A stretch of 44,708 nucleotides of DNA from Kiritimatiellia bacterium (GCA_028718125.1 JAQUMN010000031.1:1-44708), one strand, 5' to 3'. Counted from the first letter of the stretch, positions 17,147 to 26,902 are shown. Numbers and translations are program-made. The notes: generated by a model from the letters alone, not told the origin.

Positions 17147-18565
17147 ATGCAAGCACGTAATCGAATCAAGTCGAAGCGGCAACTGCGGGTGGGCTGGAAC
17201 ACGCAAGATATCACCCCGGATAAGCCCGTGAATATCATGGGCCAGTTTCACGTCCGGATTTCGCAATCGATCAACGATCCGATCACAGTCACCGCCCTGG
17301 CGATCGATAATCGTCCCACAGGAGATCGGGCCATTATGGTGTCCTGCGACCACTCCTGGCTGTCGGACCGCGTCGTGAAAGAAATCCGCGCCAAAATCGG
17401 AGCGGCCTTGCCGGGATTCGACCTGAATGCGGTCATCATGAATGCAACCCATACCCATAACGCCCCATCGCTGGAATATTTCTGGTATCCGCAATTGGGG
17501 CCGGAAATCATGACGCCCGACGCCTATCGCGAGTTTTTTTGCGAGCAGGCAGCCAAGGCCGCGGTGAACGCCTGGAAGGATCGCAAGCCCGCCGGCCTGA
17601 GCTGGGCGTTCGGAAATGCCACGGTCGGCCATAACCGGCGCCTGACCTATCTGGATGGAACGGCGGAAATGTACGGCCAAAGCGATCGCGAGGATTTCGC
17701 GGGCCCGGAAGGCGCGGAAGACCCCGCCGTGGACATGATCTTCACCTGGGACCAACACAGAAAGCTGACGGGGGTAGTCGTCAATCTGGCGTGCCCCTCC
17801 CAAACCAGTGAAGGCGCCTATTGCATAACCGCGGATTTCTGGCATGAGGCCCGGACCGAAATTCGGAAACGGCTGGGCAAGAACGTGTTTGTTCTGCCCC
17901 TCTGCGGCGCGGCCGGCGATCAGTCGCCGCATGTTCTGTTGCATCGCCGGGTTGAGCCGGCCATGCGGAAACGCAGCGGGCTGACCCTGCGCCAGCAAAT
18001 CGGCAACCGGATCGCGACGGCCGTCGCCTCGGCCTACCCCGTTGCCCGGAAGGATATCCGGACGGATCTGCCGTTCAGGCATACCGGCGCCGTGCTCCGC
18101 CTGTCGCGGCGGGTCGTCACGAAAGAAGAATATACACAGGCGCGCCGTAAGTATAAAAAACTGGCGGATGACCGGTCGCTGCAAGGCCGTCCGGCGGCCG
18201 ACAAGGCCGCGTCTACGCGCATTTCCAAGATGTTTTACGAGAAATACGTAATGGACCGCTACGAGCACGGGAATGCGAAAAAATGGGAGCCCGCGGAGGT
18301 GCATGTGTGCCGCATCGGCGACGTGGCGCTGGCGACCAATCCGTGCGAGCTATTCCTCGATTATGGACTGCGGATCAAGGAGCGCAGCCCCGCCGAGCAG
18401 ACCCTGGTCGTGGAATTGACCGGCCCATTCCGATACTACCTGCCGACCCGGCGCGCCGTCGCGGGGGGCAGTTACAGCGCCGTGATTCACGATAATCGTA
18501 TTGGCCCCGAGGGCGGGCAGGAACTGGTGAACAAAACGTTGAAGATGATAAGGAATCTTTTCTAA
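17147..18565 (+). CDS. Neutral/alkaline ceramidase-like protein 2
   Basis: The 472-residue protein has the family signatures in order: VGWNTQDITPDKP near the N terminus, MVSCDHSWL, the zinc-type motif NATHTHNAP with His102 and His104, and the active-site motif CGAAGDQSPHV with Ser260, matching the GDxSPN motif of neutral ceramidases. It lacks a signal peptide and the C-terminal immunoglobulin-like domain, so ceramide need not be the substrate; another N-acyl or ester bond on a glycan or lipid is equally possible. A clear AGAAGGAA precedes ATG 17147. It lies 18 bp after the GH28 gene and 144 bp before the GH51-like gene. It is closely similar along its length to the gene at 27296-28723. Confidence 0.8.
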   Translation: MQARNRIKSKRQLRVGWNTQDITPDKPVNIMGQFHVRISQSINDPITVTALAIDNRPTGDRAIMVSCDHSWLSDRVVKEIRAKIGAALPGFDLNAVIMNATHTHNAPSLEYFWYPQLGPEIMTPDAYREFFCEQAAKAAVNAWKDRKPAGLSWAFGNATVGHNRRLTYLDGTAEMYGQSDREDFAGPEGAEDPAVDMIFTWDQHRKLTGVVVNLACPSQTSEGAYCITADFWHEARTEIRKRLGKNVFVLPLCGAAGDQSPHVLLHRRVEPAMRKRSGLTLRQQIGNRIATAVASAYPVARKDIRTDLPFRHTGAVLRLSRRVVTKEEYTQARRKYKKLADDRSLQGRPAADKAASTRISKMFYEKYVMDRYEHGNAKKWEPAEVHVCRIGDVALATNPCELFLDYGLRIKERSPAEQTLVVELTGPFRYYLPTRRAVAGGSYSAVIHDNRIGPEGGQELVNKTLKMIRNLF

Positions 18566-18640
18566 CGGCGGCGGAGGCCCGCCGCCCTCCATTAAACACA
18601 AGCACGTTCCGCCTGGAGGGCGGGCGGCCTCGACCGCCGC
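18566..18640. terminator. Long GC-rich hairpin after ceramidase-like gene 2
   Basis: A 26-base arm (18566-18591, ending GCCCTCCA) can pair with 18614-18640 (starting TGGAGGGCGGGCGG) with few mismatches. The centre is the same CCCTCCA/TGGAGGG palindrome as in the GH2 insertion. There is no T-tract, so it could be a processing or attenuation site, or just a repeat-family member, rather than an intrinsic terminator. Confidence 0.4.
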
Positions 18641-18709
18641 GAAGCTTATCTTAGCGCCATTCATGGCAACCCCGAAGTCTGACACCCTCTCTGCAAAAGG
18701 AAATCGAAC

Positions 18710-20506
18710 ATGATGACCCTGAAACTGAAAAACGGCTTAACCGGGGCGCATCCGGTTTCAAAATATCTGATGGGCCAGAACCTGGAGATGTATAGTGCGG
18801 TCGTTAAGGGGTTGCTCTCCGACCGGCTGATGAATCCGAAATTCACAGGCCCGGAAAATCCCAAGTACGGCACCGCCGACGAATGGATCGGCAACCCGTA
18901 TCATTGCCGGTTGATATCAGGCATGGGGATGTCGTCGGACGAGGCTCAGCTCATCCAACGAACCGGTGGCGGCGTGCGCCAATATGGAATCAAGGTTTAT
19001 GCGGGGGAGACGCTCGAAGTCGAACTGTGGGCAAAAGTCCGGCATTCCCCCGTGAACCTGCAAGTGGCCCTTAAAGCGGCCATTACGCGCCGGCCGGCTT
19101 ATGCGGCGGCCAAGATCGCCATTGACGCCGCCTACTGGAAAAAATATGCGATTACACTCGACATTCCCGTCACGGACGCCAGCGCCGATTTCTGCCTGAC
19201 CCTGCTGGACGAGGATGGGGCGGTCTTTATCGATCAGGTGCATCTGCGCCCGGCCGGCCAGCCGCACCTCGACCCAAAAGCCATCGCGGCCGCCAAATCC
19301 ATTTCCCCGACGGCCCTGCGCTTTCCCGGCGGCTGCCTTTCCACGGTTTATCATTGGGCAAACGGCGTCGGCCCCGTTCATTTGAGGCCGTCCCACTACG
19401 ATCCGCAATTTTTCTCCCACTTATCCTATGATTTCGGCATTACCGAGTATTTGGACCTTTGCTGCGAGGCGGATATTACCCCGCACCTGACGGTCAATAT
19501 CGGAAACGGCACCCCCGGGGAAGCCGCCGAGCTGGCCCGCTACTGCCGCCGGTTCTATGAGGACAAGGGGATCCCGCCGCCGCGTATTTTCTTCCAGATG
19601 GGCAACGAACAATTCGCCGCACACGAGACGTCCCATATGACCGGCGACATGTATATCGCGGCCTTGCGCGCCTTTGTTCCGCCGGTGAAAACAGAATACC
19701 CGAACAGCACGATGATCGGCATTGGCTACCCGTATAGCGGCGCCTACAGCGCGCGGGAGCAAACGCCCTGGCGCGAACTGGTTCTGGACCAGGCGGCCGA
19801 CCTGGTCGACATGATTTCCAACCATTACTACAAAGGACAATGGAAGGAGACGTTCGCAGACCAGCTTCAAAACGCGGTTGAAAGCCTTCAGAAAATCAAG
19901 GCTGACCTTTTGAAAATGATCGCCGACATCAAGGCGCGCAACCTGAAAACCAAAATCGGCGTCACCGAATGGAATTATTGGCTCTACGCTTCCGACTACT
20001 GGACCTTTGCAAAGCGCAGTATTGAGCCGATGGATCCCCATCATTGCCTCTTTGTCGCCGGCATGCTGCAAATGATGGCGGAGCTCGGCGAGTATGTGGA
20101 ACTATCCAATTACTACCAACTGCTGAACGGGCTGAGTATATTTACGAACTTCGCCGGGGCTTGCCATGAAAGCCCGATGGCGCTAATATTTCGTTATTAC
20201 CGTCCGGCCTTCCCGGGTGAATATATACCGCTGGCCAGCCTTCCGTCCGAAGCCTCCGGCGGCAGGGCGGATGCCCTGTGTTTGAAAACGGCCGACGGCG
20301 TCTATCTTTTTATCGTTAATCACAGCCTGGCGGAATCGGCCGTGACGCTGCCGAATATTTTTGCCGAAAGCACGGGCGAACTGCTTGTTTTCGACGGACG
20401 CGAGAATGGCGTCGAATGTGTTCCGCGCAAGGAAAAGGTGAGCGGTAATAAAATCATTCTGCCACCGATGGCGGTCTGTCGTTTTTTTTGCAGGGCTTCG
20501 CTCTGA
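18710..20506 (+). CDS. GH51-like alpha-L-arabinofuranosidase, copy 1
   Basis: The 598-residue protein shows a short N-terminal strand region, a carbohydrate-binding-like beta-sandwich (residues about 65-190; EVELWAKVRHSP, FIDQVHLRPAG), then a clan GH-A barrel. GH51 landmarks are RFPGGCLSTVYHW, the acid/base Glu300 in QMGNEQFAAHE and the nucleophile Glu420 in IGVTEWNYW. A C-terminal beta-sandwich ends in LPPMAVCRFF. It has no signal peptide. The expected reaction is release of alpha-L-arabinofuranosyl side chains, although related GH-A families cannot be excluded. AAAGGAAAT lies upstream of ATG 18710. Its paralogue at 34275-36065 is similar throughout. Confidence 0.85.
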   Translation: MMTLKLKNGLTGAHPVSKYLMGQNLEMYSAVVKGLLSDRLMNPKFTGPENPKYGTADEWIGNPYHCRLISGMGMSSDEAQLIQRTGGGVRQYGIKVYAGETLEVELWAKVRHSPVNLQVALKAAITRRPAYAAAKIAIDAAYWKKYAITLDIPVTDASADFCLTLLDEDGAVFIDQVHLRPAGQPHLDPKAIAAAKSISPTALRFPGGCLSTVYHWANGVGPVHLRPSHYDPQFFSHLSYDFGITEYLDLCCEADITPHLTVNIGNGTPGEAAELARYCRRFYEDKGIPPPRIFFQMGNEQFAAHETSHMTGDMYIAALRAFVPPVKTEYPNSTMIGIGYPYSGAYSAREQTPWRELVLDQAADLVDMISNHYYKGQWKETFADQLQNAVESLQKIKADLLKMIADIKARNLKTKIGVTEWNYWLYASDYWTFAKRSIEPMDPHHCLFVAGMLQMMAELGEYVELSNYYQLLNGLSIFTNFAGACHESPMALIFRYYRPAFPGEYIPLASLPSEASGGRADALCLKTADGVYLFIVNHSLAESAVTLPNIFAESTGELLVFDGRENGVECVPRKEKVSGNKIILPPMAVCRFFCRASL

Positions 20507-20557
20507 GGATATCGGGAAGCGGCTTTGTCCGCCCGGAAAATGCCAAGGCAAGAGGAT

Positions 20558-21007
20558 ATGAAACATAAAGGGCGCTGGTTAGGAATAATTTGCATAGCCG
20601 TGACGATTGCGATCGGCCTGCCGGCCGCCCAGTCCGCAACGACCTGGAACACCGCCGGCAGCGGGGATAAAACAAACTGGTTCGACGCCGGCAACTGGAA
20701 TCCCGCGGGGGTCCCGGGCGACGGGGCGGACGTCGTCATTACCAACGGCAGCATATTGTTGACCAACGAGACGGCAGCGCTCAGTTCCTTGACGATCACC
20801 AATGCCAGGCTGACATTTTCGAACTGGACGACCCGGGTGAGCGCAACCAATGTGACAAGAATAATTATCACCAACAGTCTCGCGGGCGCGGGTCTTGCGG
20901 GATCATACTCGGTGGCCGGCGGGACGGGTTCGGTTGCCGGCGCAGACGGGTCTTTTGTAATTCTATCCGTGCCGCCGCCCAAGGGACTAATTTTTTCGAT
21001 CCACTGA
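20558..21007 (+). CDS. Short secreted protein: internally deleted glycine-rich family member
   Basis: The start is ATG 20558 (AGAGGAT upstream), giving a 149-residue product that begins MKH like its longer paralogues. A signal peptide ends near PAAQSA. The mature N terminus (TTWNTAGSGDKTNW, WNPAGVPGDGADVVITNGS) matches the first about 100 residues of the proteins at 39715, 42111 and 44405. The sequence then jumps to the family's C-terminal tail VPPPKGLIFSIH, so the glycine-rich middle of about 570 residues is absent. It may be functional as a small surface protein or a decaying copy. It lies 51 bp after the GH51-like gene and 83 bp before the GH84-like gene. Confidence 0.75.
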   Translation: MKHKGRWLGIICIAVTIAIGLPAAQSATTWNTAGSGDKTNWFDAGNWNPAGVPGDGADVVITNGSILLTNETAALSSLTITNARLTFSNWTTRVSATNVTRIIITNSLAGAGLAGSYSVAGGTGSVAGADGSFVILSVPPPKGLIFSIH

Positions 21008-21090
21008 ATTTTCCATGGGAAGATAATGTGTTACATGTAAGGAAGTGCTGAATAACGGTATCGGGTGACAAGACGAGAAGGAGAGACACA

Positions 21091-24000
21091 ATGAACAGGA
21101 CCCTATGGGCGCTGGCGATCGGGTTGGTGGCGAGTGTGTGCACGGCGGCGAACGGGAAAGCGGCGACGACGCAGGCCGGCGGAAAAGAAGACCTAACCAT
21201 GACACACTTGAATGGGGTTGGCCGCCAGGGAGCCGAATTCGATGTGCCGTATTACACGGGAAAAGTCTATCCGACCCCCCAGTCGGCGCAATACCAGGAG
21301 ACATTCCTTCCGCTGACCAGGGCCGGATTGCTCCTGGGGAAAGACATTGCCCCGGACGACGCGCGCGTGGCCTTGCTCATCGAGCGCATCAAGCGCTTCG
21401 GCGGCGCGGCGGACATCGTCAAATCCCCGCAAGACCCCTGCGACACGCTGATCCTCATCGGGGAGACCGGCCTCCATGAGGATTTAATTCAAGGCAAGTC
21501 CGTCCCCGACCGGGCCGAGGGCTACCTCCTGCACTGCGCCGTGAAGGATGGAAAACCGATGGTGTTCCTCAGGGGCAAGGATTTTCACGGTCTGCTCTGG
21601 GCAATCACGGCATTCAACCAGTTGGTGAAAGTCGAAAAGGGGCGCCCGGTCGTGCGGGGCGCGACCATCCTTGACTTCCCCGATGCGCCGGGAAAGCGCG
21701 GCTACACGCCGTTCAGCGACGATGACAACGCAACAGCCGCCTGGTTCGGCGTCAACGTTTTGCGCGCGAACGTTGTCCTGTATCGTCAGCTTCGCAAGTC
21801 CTACAACTGGACGGAGGAGGCGCAAAAGCAGTGGCGCACCCGCATTCAGAAAATCGGGGCGGTGCTCAATCCCCTGCGGATCGCCTGGTATGACGCCATG
21901 ATCCCGTTCGACACCTCCAAGCCCCCGGAAACGGAATCGCTCCGCTCGAAATCCGAAGCGGACTTTCAACTCGTGGTTAAGACGGGCATGGCCCTGGCCG
22001 CGGCCGGGGGAAACCTGAGTCTGCAATACGATGACTGGCGGCTTCCGCTGCGCGGGGACGATATCCGCGATTTCGGCACGGCGCGCGCGGCGGACATTTA
22101 TTTCCTGAACAAAGTCTATTCCGCGGTCGCCGCGAAATACCCGGACTTCAAAATTCTCTTTTGCCCGCCTTTCTACTGGGGACCGGGGAGCGACTCCAGC
22201 GCGGCTTATGGCGAATCCCGCGACGAATACCTCGCCGCCATCGGCAAGGAACTGCCCAAGGCCATCGAGATCTTCTGGACCGGGCCGAAAGTCAAATCCA
22301 ATAAAATCACGGCGGAAAACATGCGCTGGATCACGAACCTGATCGGGCGCAAGCCGGTTTACTATCAGAACACGTGCGGCACCTACCACAGCAGTCTCTA
22401 CTACGCCTATCCCCCCGAGCCCATGGCCGCATGGAAAAACTGGTATTACGACGGGTTCTTCAACGACCTGGCCTTCTATACCTACAATGGCGAGGATCCG
22501 TATATCAACCTGACTGTGCAAGACGCCATGTGGAATACAAAGGCTTACGACCCGGCGGCGTCCGGTATCGAGGCCGCCAAAAAACTGGTGGGCCCGGACG
22601 CCTATCCGCAGCTGGTCGAGGCGTTCCAGGCCCTGGCAACGATGGATGACTATGGCTGGTTCACTCCGACCGCGCTGGCCGCAAAGAATGTCGCCGAGGT
22701 TCGCCGGAAAACCGAGCTCCTGACCAAGCTCTTCGAGGCCGCGCCTGCGCCCCTCAAATCGCGCTGGACCCTCCTGGGTCAGTTTGTCGGCTATCGCAAG
22801 GGCTATCTCAGTCAATTGCTAAAAAACCCGAATCTGAAATATCTGACCGGGGTGGCCGAGGATGTCAAAGCCCTGGCCGCCAAGGAGGCGCACGCCGACG
22901 CCGGCCGGGGCGACGTCATCCTTACCCCCGGCGACTTCCAGGCCAAGCGCTCCCCTGTTTATTACCGGAAGGATGCCATGCTCCGGTACGTGACATGGAT
23001 CAACGGCGCGAAGTCCGCCGCCCCCGCGCTGGAGGCGGAATTCCAACTCGCCTCCCCTCTGACCGGGAACTCGGAGCTGGTGATCGCCGGCCTGGACCAC
23101 AATGTCAAACCGCCCTGCCGCATCCGCATCCGGCTGAATGGTAACACCGTCTTCGAGGGGCCCAACCCGTTTGCGCATGATCGATGGACCTTGCACAGTT
23201 TCAAGGTAAAAGGGGCGTTCCTGCGGGACGGCGCGCCCAATACGCTGAAGATTGAAAACCTCGAGGACTCGGACTCCACGACCGGCGCGCCGTGGTTCAT
23301 GCTCAACTACGCCGTCCTGCGCCCGGAGCAGGAAGGCCAGGCCCCGCTGGAAGCGGCGGGCGTTAAACCCGCCGCCGCGCCGGCCGCCCCGGCCCCCACC
23401 CCCGCCCCGGCGGCCATGAAAGCGGCCGTCAGCGTGATCGAGGGGATTCCGACGGCAACCTACGCAACCCGCATCGCTGTCGGCGACTTGAACGGCGACG
23501 GCAAACCGGACCTCGTGACGTCCGAGGTGACCGCCCCGAAAGCCCCGAGCACGGATCAGCCGGCCAGCCGCCTGAACATTTTTTATCAGAAGGCAGGCGG
23601 CTTCGCCCTGCCGCCGGACATGACCATCAAACTGCCCGCGCCGCCGAGCGGTCTCGCGCTGGGCGACTTCGACAAGGATGGCACGAACGACCTGGCGGTG
23701 GGGCTGCGATCCATGAAGAGCTTCGCGCTTTACCTCGGCCGTGAGAATCTCGGCAAGCAACACCCCTGCTTCCACGGCAACGACAGCGGCGCCGGCGGCT
23801 TATCCGCCGGACATCTTGGCGGGGGGCTGGCAGATTTCATGACCGGCGCGGCGTGGCGACGATGGAACAAGGGGGGCATATTCGAATCCGGCTACGTTTG
23901 CGGGCCGAAGCGGATCGACAACCGGCTGCCGACGCTGGCGGACCTCGATGGAGACGGCTGGGACGATATCATTTTCATCACGTTCGGCAGCGACACGCCC

Positions 24001-24555
24001 AAAGGGGAGAACAATCTCATCCGCCTCTACTACGGCCCATTTCTCCGGGTGGCGCTTATCGGCGAAAACGATGCAAGGGAGATGGTGACGCTGACATCGC
24101 CGTTTACCGACAATCCTTCCATGATCCTGTGCCCGGTCATGACCGGAGACGTGAACGGCGACTTGCAGAAAGACCTTGTAACCGGAGGCCGCGACCCGAA
24201 GCAGAAACTGCCGATGACGTTCGTGTACCTCCAGAACAGCCCCATCGGATTCAACAACGGGGCGGGACCGTCGCTGGCCATCGAAGGCGTGACACCCCTG
24301 CTCGTCGGCGACCTGAACGGCGATGGGCTCGGCGACATTGTCCTGCTGGACGCCGACGCGAAGAATATCTCGATCTGGCTCCAGCGGCAGGGCATCCCGC
24401 TGACACCTGAGTGGAAGGCGGCAAGCATTCCGGTCGCTCTGCCAAAGCCGGCCGCGGGCGCGGCGATGGGCGACGCGGATGGCGACGGCAACCAGGAGTT
24501 GTTCATCGCGTTGTCCGGCGGCGGGGTCGCCGTCATCCGCCTGGCGAAGCAGTGA
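21091..24555 (+). CDS. GH84-like beta-N-acetylglucosaminidase with FG-GAP repeats, full length
   Basis: The 1154-residue product has a signal peptide (MNRTLWALAIGLVASVCTAA) and a strong AGAAGGAGAG before ATG 21091. Domains: a GH20b-like alpha/beta domain (residues about 85-200; DFHGLLWAITAFNQLV); a GH84-type barrel with the catalytic pair Asp314-Asp315 in LQYDDWRLP, then ILFCPPFYWGPG and IFWTGPKV; a helical domain around MDDYGWFTP; a beta-sandwich (about 620-755); a Pro/Ala-rich linker; and FG-GAP repeats with GDLNGDGKPD, GDFDKDGTND, LDGDGWDD, GDVNGD, GDLNGDGLGD and GDADGDGNQE. Such repeats usually bind calcium. It should act outside the cytoplasm on terminal N-acetylhexosamine (inference). 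It is a close paralogue of the gene at 1-3197, including the VRLVK/VIRLAK end. Confidence 0.85.
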   Translation: MNRTLWALAIGLVASVCTAANGKAATTQAGGKEDLTMTHLNGVGRQGAEFDVPYYTGKVYPTPQSAQYQETFLPLTRAGLLLGKDIAPDDARVALLIERIKRFGGAADIVKSPQDPCDTLILIGETGLHEDLIQGKSVPDRAEGYLLHCAVKDGKPMVFLRGKDFHGLLWAITAFNQLVKVEKGRPVVRGATILDFPDAPGKRGYTPFSDDDNATAAWFGVNVLRANVVLYRQLRKSYNWTEEAQKQWRTRIQKIGAVLNPLRIAWYDAMIPFDTSKPPETESLRSKSEADFQLVVKTGMALAAAGGNLSLQYDDWRLPLRGDDIRDFGTARAADIYFLNKVYSAVAAKYPDFKILFCPPFYWGPGSDSSAAYGESRDEYLAAIGKELPKAIEIFWTGPKVKSNKITAENMRWITNLIGRKPVYYQNTCGTYHSSLYYAYPPEPMAAWKNWYYDGFFNDLAFYTYNGEDPYINLTVQDAMWNTKAYDPAASGIEAAKKLVGPDAYPQLVEAFQALATMDDYGWFTPTALAAKNVAEVRRKTELLTKLFEAAPAPLKSRWTLLGQFVGYRKGYLSQLLKNPNLKYLTGVAEDVKALAAKEAHADAGRGDVILTPGDFQAKRSPVYYRKDAMLRYVTWINGAKSAAPALEAEFQLASPLTGNSELVIAGLDHNVKPPCRIRIRLNGNTVFEGPNPFAHDRWTLHSFKVKGAFLRDGAPNTLKIENLEDSDSTTGAPWFMLNYAVLRPEQEGQAPLEAAGVKPAAAPAAPAPTPAPAAMKAAVSVIEGIPTATYATRIAVGDLNGDGKPDLVTSEVTAPKAPSTDQPASRLNIFYQKAGGFALPPDMTIKLPAPPSGLALGDFDKDGTNDLAVGLRSMKSFALYLGRENLGKQHPCFHGNDSGAGGLSAGHLGGGLADFMTGAAWRRWNKGGIFESGYVCGPKRIDNRLPTLADLDGDGWDDIIFITFGSDTPKGENNLIRLYYGPFLRVALIGENDAREMVTLTSPFTDNPSMILCPVMTGDVNGDLQKDLVTGGRDPKQKLPMTFVYLQNSPIGFNNGAGPSLAIEGVTPLLVGDLNGDGLGDIVLLDADAKNISIWLQRQGIPLTPEWKAASIPVALPKPAAGAAMGDADGDGNQELFIALSGGGVAVIRLAKQ

Positions 24556-24669
24556 CAGGGCGCGGACGCTGCGCTCGGGGGATATCGCTGATCGACGCCG
24601 CGGGAAAGAAACGTTTTTTTGATCAACCGGATGGCATACAACAGAAAAAATTATCAGGAGGATATTGGC

Positions 24670-26679
24670 ATGATCAGGCTTGCGTCGATTTTCGCCGACA
24701 ACATGGTGGCGCAGAGGGATACTCCCATTTCCGTTTGGGGGTGGGCTTCGCCGGGCGAAACGGTGAGGGTCAGCCTGGGCGGCGTATCCGCCGCAGCCGT
24801 CGCCGAAGCCGGCGGAAAATTCATGGCCACGCTTCCCGCGCTGCCGTCCGGAGGCCCTCACGAACTGGTAGTCGCCGGCCATTCGCGCCTGGCCATCCGG
24901 AATGTAATGATCGGCGAGGTCTGGTTCTGTTCCGGGCAATCCAACATGGAAATGCCGGTTGGCGATGCAACGAACGCCGCGGCGGAAATTACCGCCGCCA
25001 ACTATCCCATGATCCGCCTGTTCACCATTCCAAGGGCTCTGCCGATCAACAAGGACGGCTTTAATCCGGACGAACCGTGCCAACACTGGCTACGGCGGCC
25101 GCAGGCTCTGCCGATCAACAAGGGCGGCTTCAATCCGGGCTGGAATGAGTGTTCGCCGGACTCGGCAGGGAACTTCTCCGCCGCGGCCTATTACTTTGGC
25201 CGGGAGCTGCACCGCCGGCTCGGAGTTCCCGTGGGGCTCATCGACTCCTCATGGGGCGGGACAAGGATCGAGGCATGGATCAGCCGGGCGTCGCTGGCCA
25301 GCGATCCGCTTTGCCGCAAGGAAGTCGCGGATTACGAGGCATACCTGCAGTCGCCGAAAGCCAGGGAGGATATCGCCCGGTATCAGGAACATGGTGAACG
25401 CGCATTCGTCCGCCAGGATCCCGGCAACCAGGGGCTCGGCCGCGGATGGGCCGGCCTCGCTTTCGACGACTCCGCGTGGCCGGGCATGGATTTGCCGAGC
25501 AGCTGGCAGAAGGCCGGGCACAACTACAGCGGCATCTTCTGGTTCCGCAAAGAGGTAAACATCCCGGCGGCGTGGGCCGGGAAGGATTTTATTCTGCGCG
25601 TCGGGGCGTGCGACAAGCATGACACCACCTACTTCAACAACGAGCCGGTCGGCGCAACGGGCTGGGAAATTTGGGACGCCTGGCGAACGCCGCGGATCTA
25701 CAAGGTCCCGGGGCGCCTGGTGCGCGCGGGCCGCAACGTCATTGCAGTCCGGGTCTACTCCTTCAGGAACCAGGGCGGCATGATCGGCCCGGCCAACGCG
25801 ATGCGCCTGGAGCCTGCCGGAGACTCGCCCGACGCTTCGATTCCGCTGGCGGGAGCCTGGCGCTTCCAGGTCGAGCACAATTTCGGATTCATCAACCCGG
25901 CCGTGTCGATGCAGCCGCCGCTGGGCCCGCACAACCCCAATTCGCCGTATGCGCTCTACGACAGCAGGGTCAGCCCGCTGCTGCCATATGCCTTGCGCGG
26001 CGTTATCTGGTATCAGGGCGAAACCAACGCTGATCGCGCTTATCATTACCGCTCCCTTATGCCGCTGCTGATCAAAGACTGGCGGAAGGCCTGGGGCGTC
26101 GGCGACTTCCATTTCCTGATTGTCCAGCTCGCCAATTATAGGCAAGCGAAAGACGCGCCCGGCGAAAGCGCATGGGCCGAGCTCCGCGAGGCTCAGTTGA
26201 TGACGCTTGCCGTTCCCAACACCGGGCTTGCCGTGGCGATCGACATCGGCGACGCCGGCAACATTCATCCGAAGAACAAGCAGGAAGTCGGCCGCCGCCT
26301 GGCCCTGGCGGCGCTCGCGCAGGCCTACGGGCGGAAGATCGTCTTCTCGGGACCGCTTCTTAAATCATGGCGGGTTGACGGGGGGCGCGTCAGGCTTCAG
26401 TTCGACCATTGCGGCGGCGGATTGGCCGCCGCCGGCGGAGGGCCGCTCAAAGGATTCGCGGTCGCGGGCCCGGACCGCAAGTTTCATTGGGCCGGGGCAG
26501 CGATCGAATCAAAGGACAGCCTGGCGGTGCGCTCCGCAAACGTGCCCGCGCCCGTGGCCGTCCGCTACGCCTGGGCGGATAATCCCGTATGCAATCTCGT
26601 CAACAAGGATGGTTTGCCGGCCTCGCCATTCAGGACCGACGACTGGCCGGGAGTAACTATGGCCCCGGCTCTGTCATGA
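24670..26679 (+). CDS. Sialate O-acetylesterase-family (SGNH) esterase
   Basis: I choose ATG 24670 (CAGGAGGAT just upstream), giving 669 residues; the in-frame ATG 24619 lacks a site. The SGNH blocks are VWFCSGQSNMEMPV with the nucleophile Ser91, LIDSSWGGTRIEAWIS, GVIWYQGETNADRAYHY and NIHPKNKQ with His533. A beta-sandwich jelly-roll resembling a GH2 sugar-binding domain is inserted at about residues 255-400, as is common in this family. There is no signal peptide. The expected role is removal of O-acetyl groups from sugars, which clears the way for the glycosidases here; sialic acid need not be the substrate. A 69-bp in-frame duplication lies at 25035-25138. Confidence 0.88.
   Translation: MIRLASIFADNMVAQRDTPISVWGWASPGETVRVSLGGVSAAAVAEAGGKFMATLPALPSGGPHELVVAGHSRLAIRNVMIGEVWFCSGQSNMEMPVGDATNAAAEITAANYPMIRLFTIPRALPINKDGFNPDEPCQHWLRRPQALPINKGGFNPGWNECSPDSAGNFSAAAYYFGRELHRRLGVPVGLIDSSWGGTRIEAWISRASLASDPLCRKEVADYEAYLQSPKAREDIARYQEHGERAFVRQDPGNQGLGRGWAGLAFDDSAWPGMDLPSSWQKAGHNYSGIFWFRKEVNIPAAWAGKDFILRVGACDKHDTTYFNNEPVGATGWEIWDAWRTPRIYKVPGRLVRAGRNVIAVRVYSFRNQGGMIGPANAMRLEPAGDSPDASIPLAGAWRFQVEHNFGFINPAVSMQPPLGPHNPNSPYALYDSRVSPLLPYALRGVIWYQGETNADRAYHYRSLMPLLIKDWRKAWGVGDFHFLIVQLANYRQAKDAPGESAWAELREAQLMTLAVPNTGLAVAIDIGDAGNIHPKNKQEVGRRLALAALAQAYGRKIVFSGPLLKSWRVDGGRVRLQFDHCGGGLAAAGGGPLKGFAVAGPDRKFHWAGAAIESKDSLAVRSANVPAPVAVRYAWADNPVCNLVNKDGLPASPFRTDDWPGVTMAPALS
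25035..25138 (+). repeat. In-frame 69-bp duplication inside the esterase
   Basis: A 35-base segment beginning GGCTCTGCCGATCAACAAGG occurs at 25035-25069 and 25104-25138 with two differences, so ALPINKDGFNP and ALPINKGGFNP both appear. It lies in the loop between the nucleophile block and the FSAAAYYFG block. The frame is intact. Confidence 0.75.
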
Positions 26680-26902
26680 ACGGCCTCGCGGGCAAGCGGC
26701 CCCTCCATGAATGCCGATTTTTTCGCGATATTGGAGGGCGGAGCGATCACGCCATGTTGGCGGGTATCGGGGCTGCGACGCCGCTGGTTTCGGCATGAAT
26801 GACGCAGCCCCGGCTGGTTGCCCGATCCGAGCGAAAGAGATATTGTCGCAACCATTTTAAAATGATAATAAGCGCCGCGCTGGCAGCCAGCTCTAAAAAC
26901 AA
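26680..26902. other. Intergenic palindromes after the esterase
   Basis: CCCTCCA (26701-26707) and TGGAGGG (26732-26738) form another member of the palindrome family seen in GH2. CGGGGCTGCG (26768-26777) and CGCAGCCCCG (26803-26812) form a perfect 10-bp stem that could end the esterase transcript, though no T-tract follows. An AT-rich stretch runs up to the GIY-YIG element. Confidence 0.5.

Noticed and set aside
17081..18304. Long minus-strand frames opposite ceramidase-like genes 2 and 3 (also 27338-28645), similar to each other
   Set aside because: Their similarity follows from the paralogous sense genes and is not independent evidence of coding.
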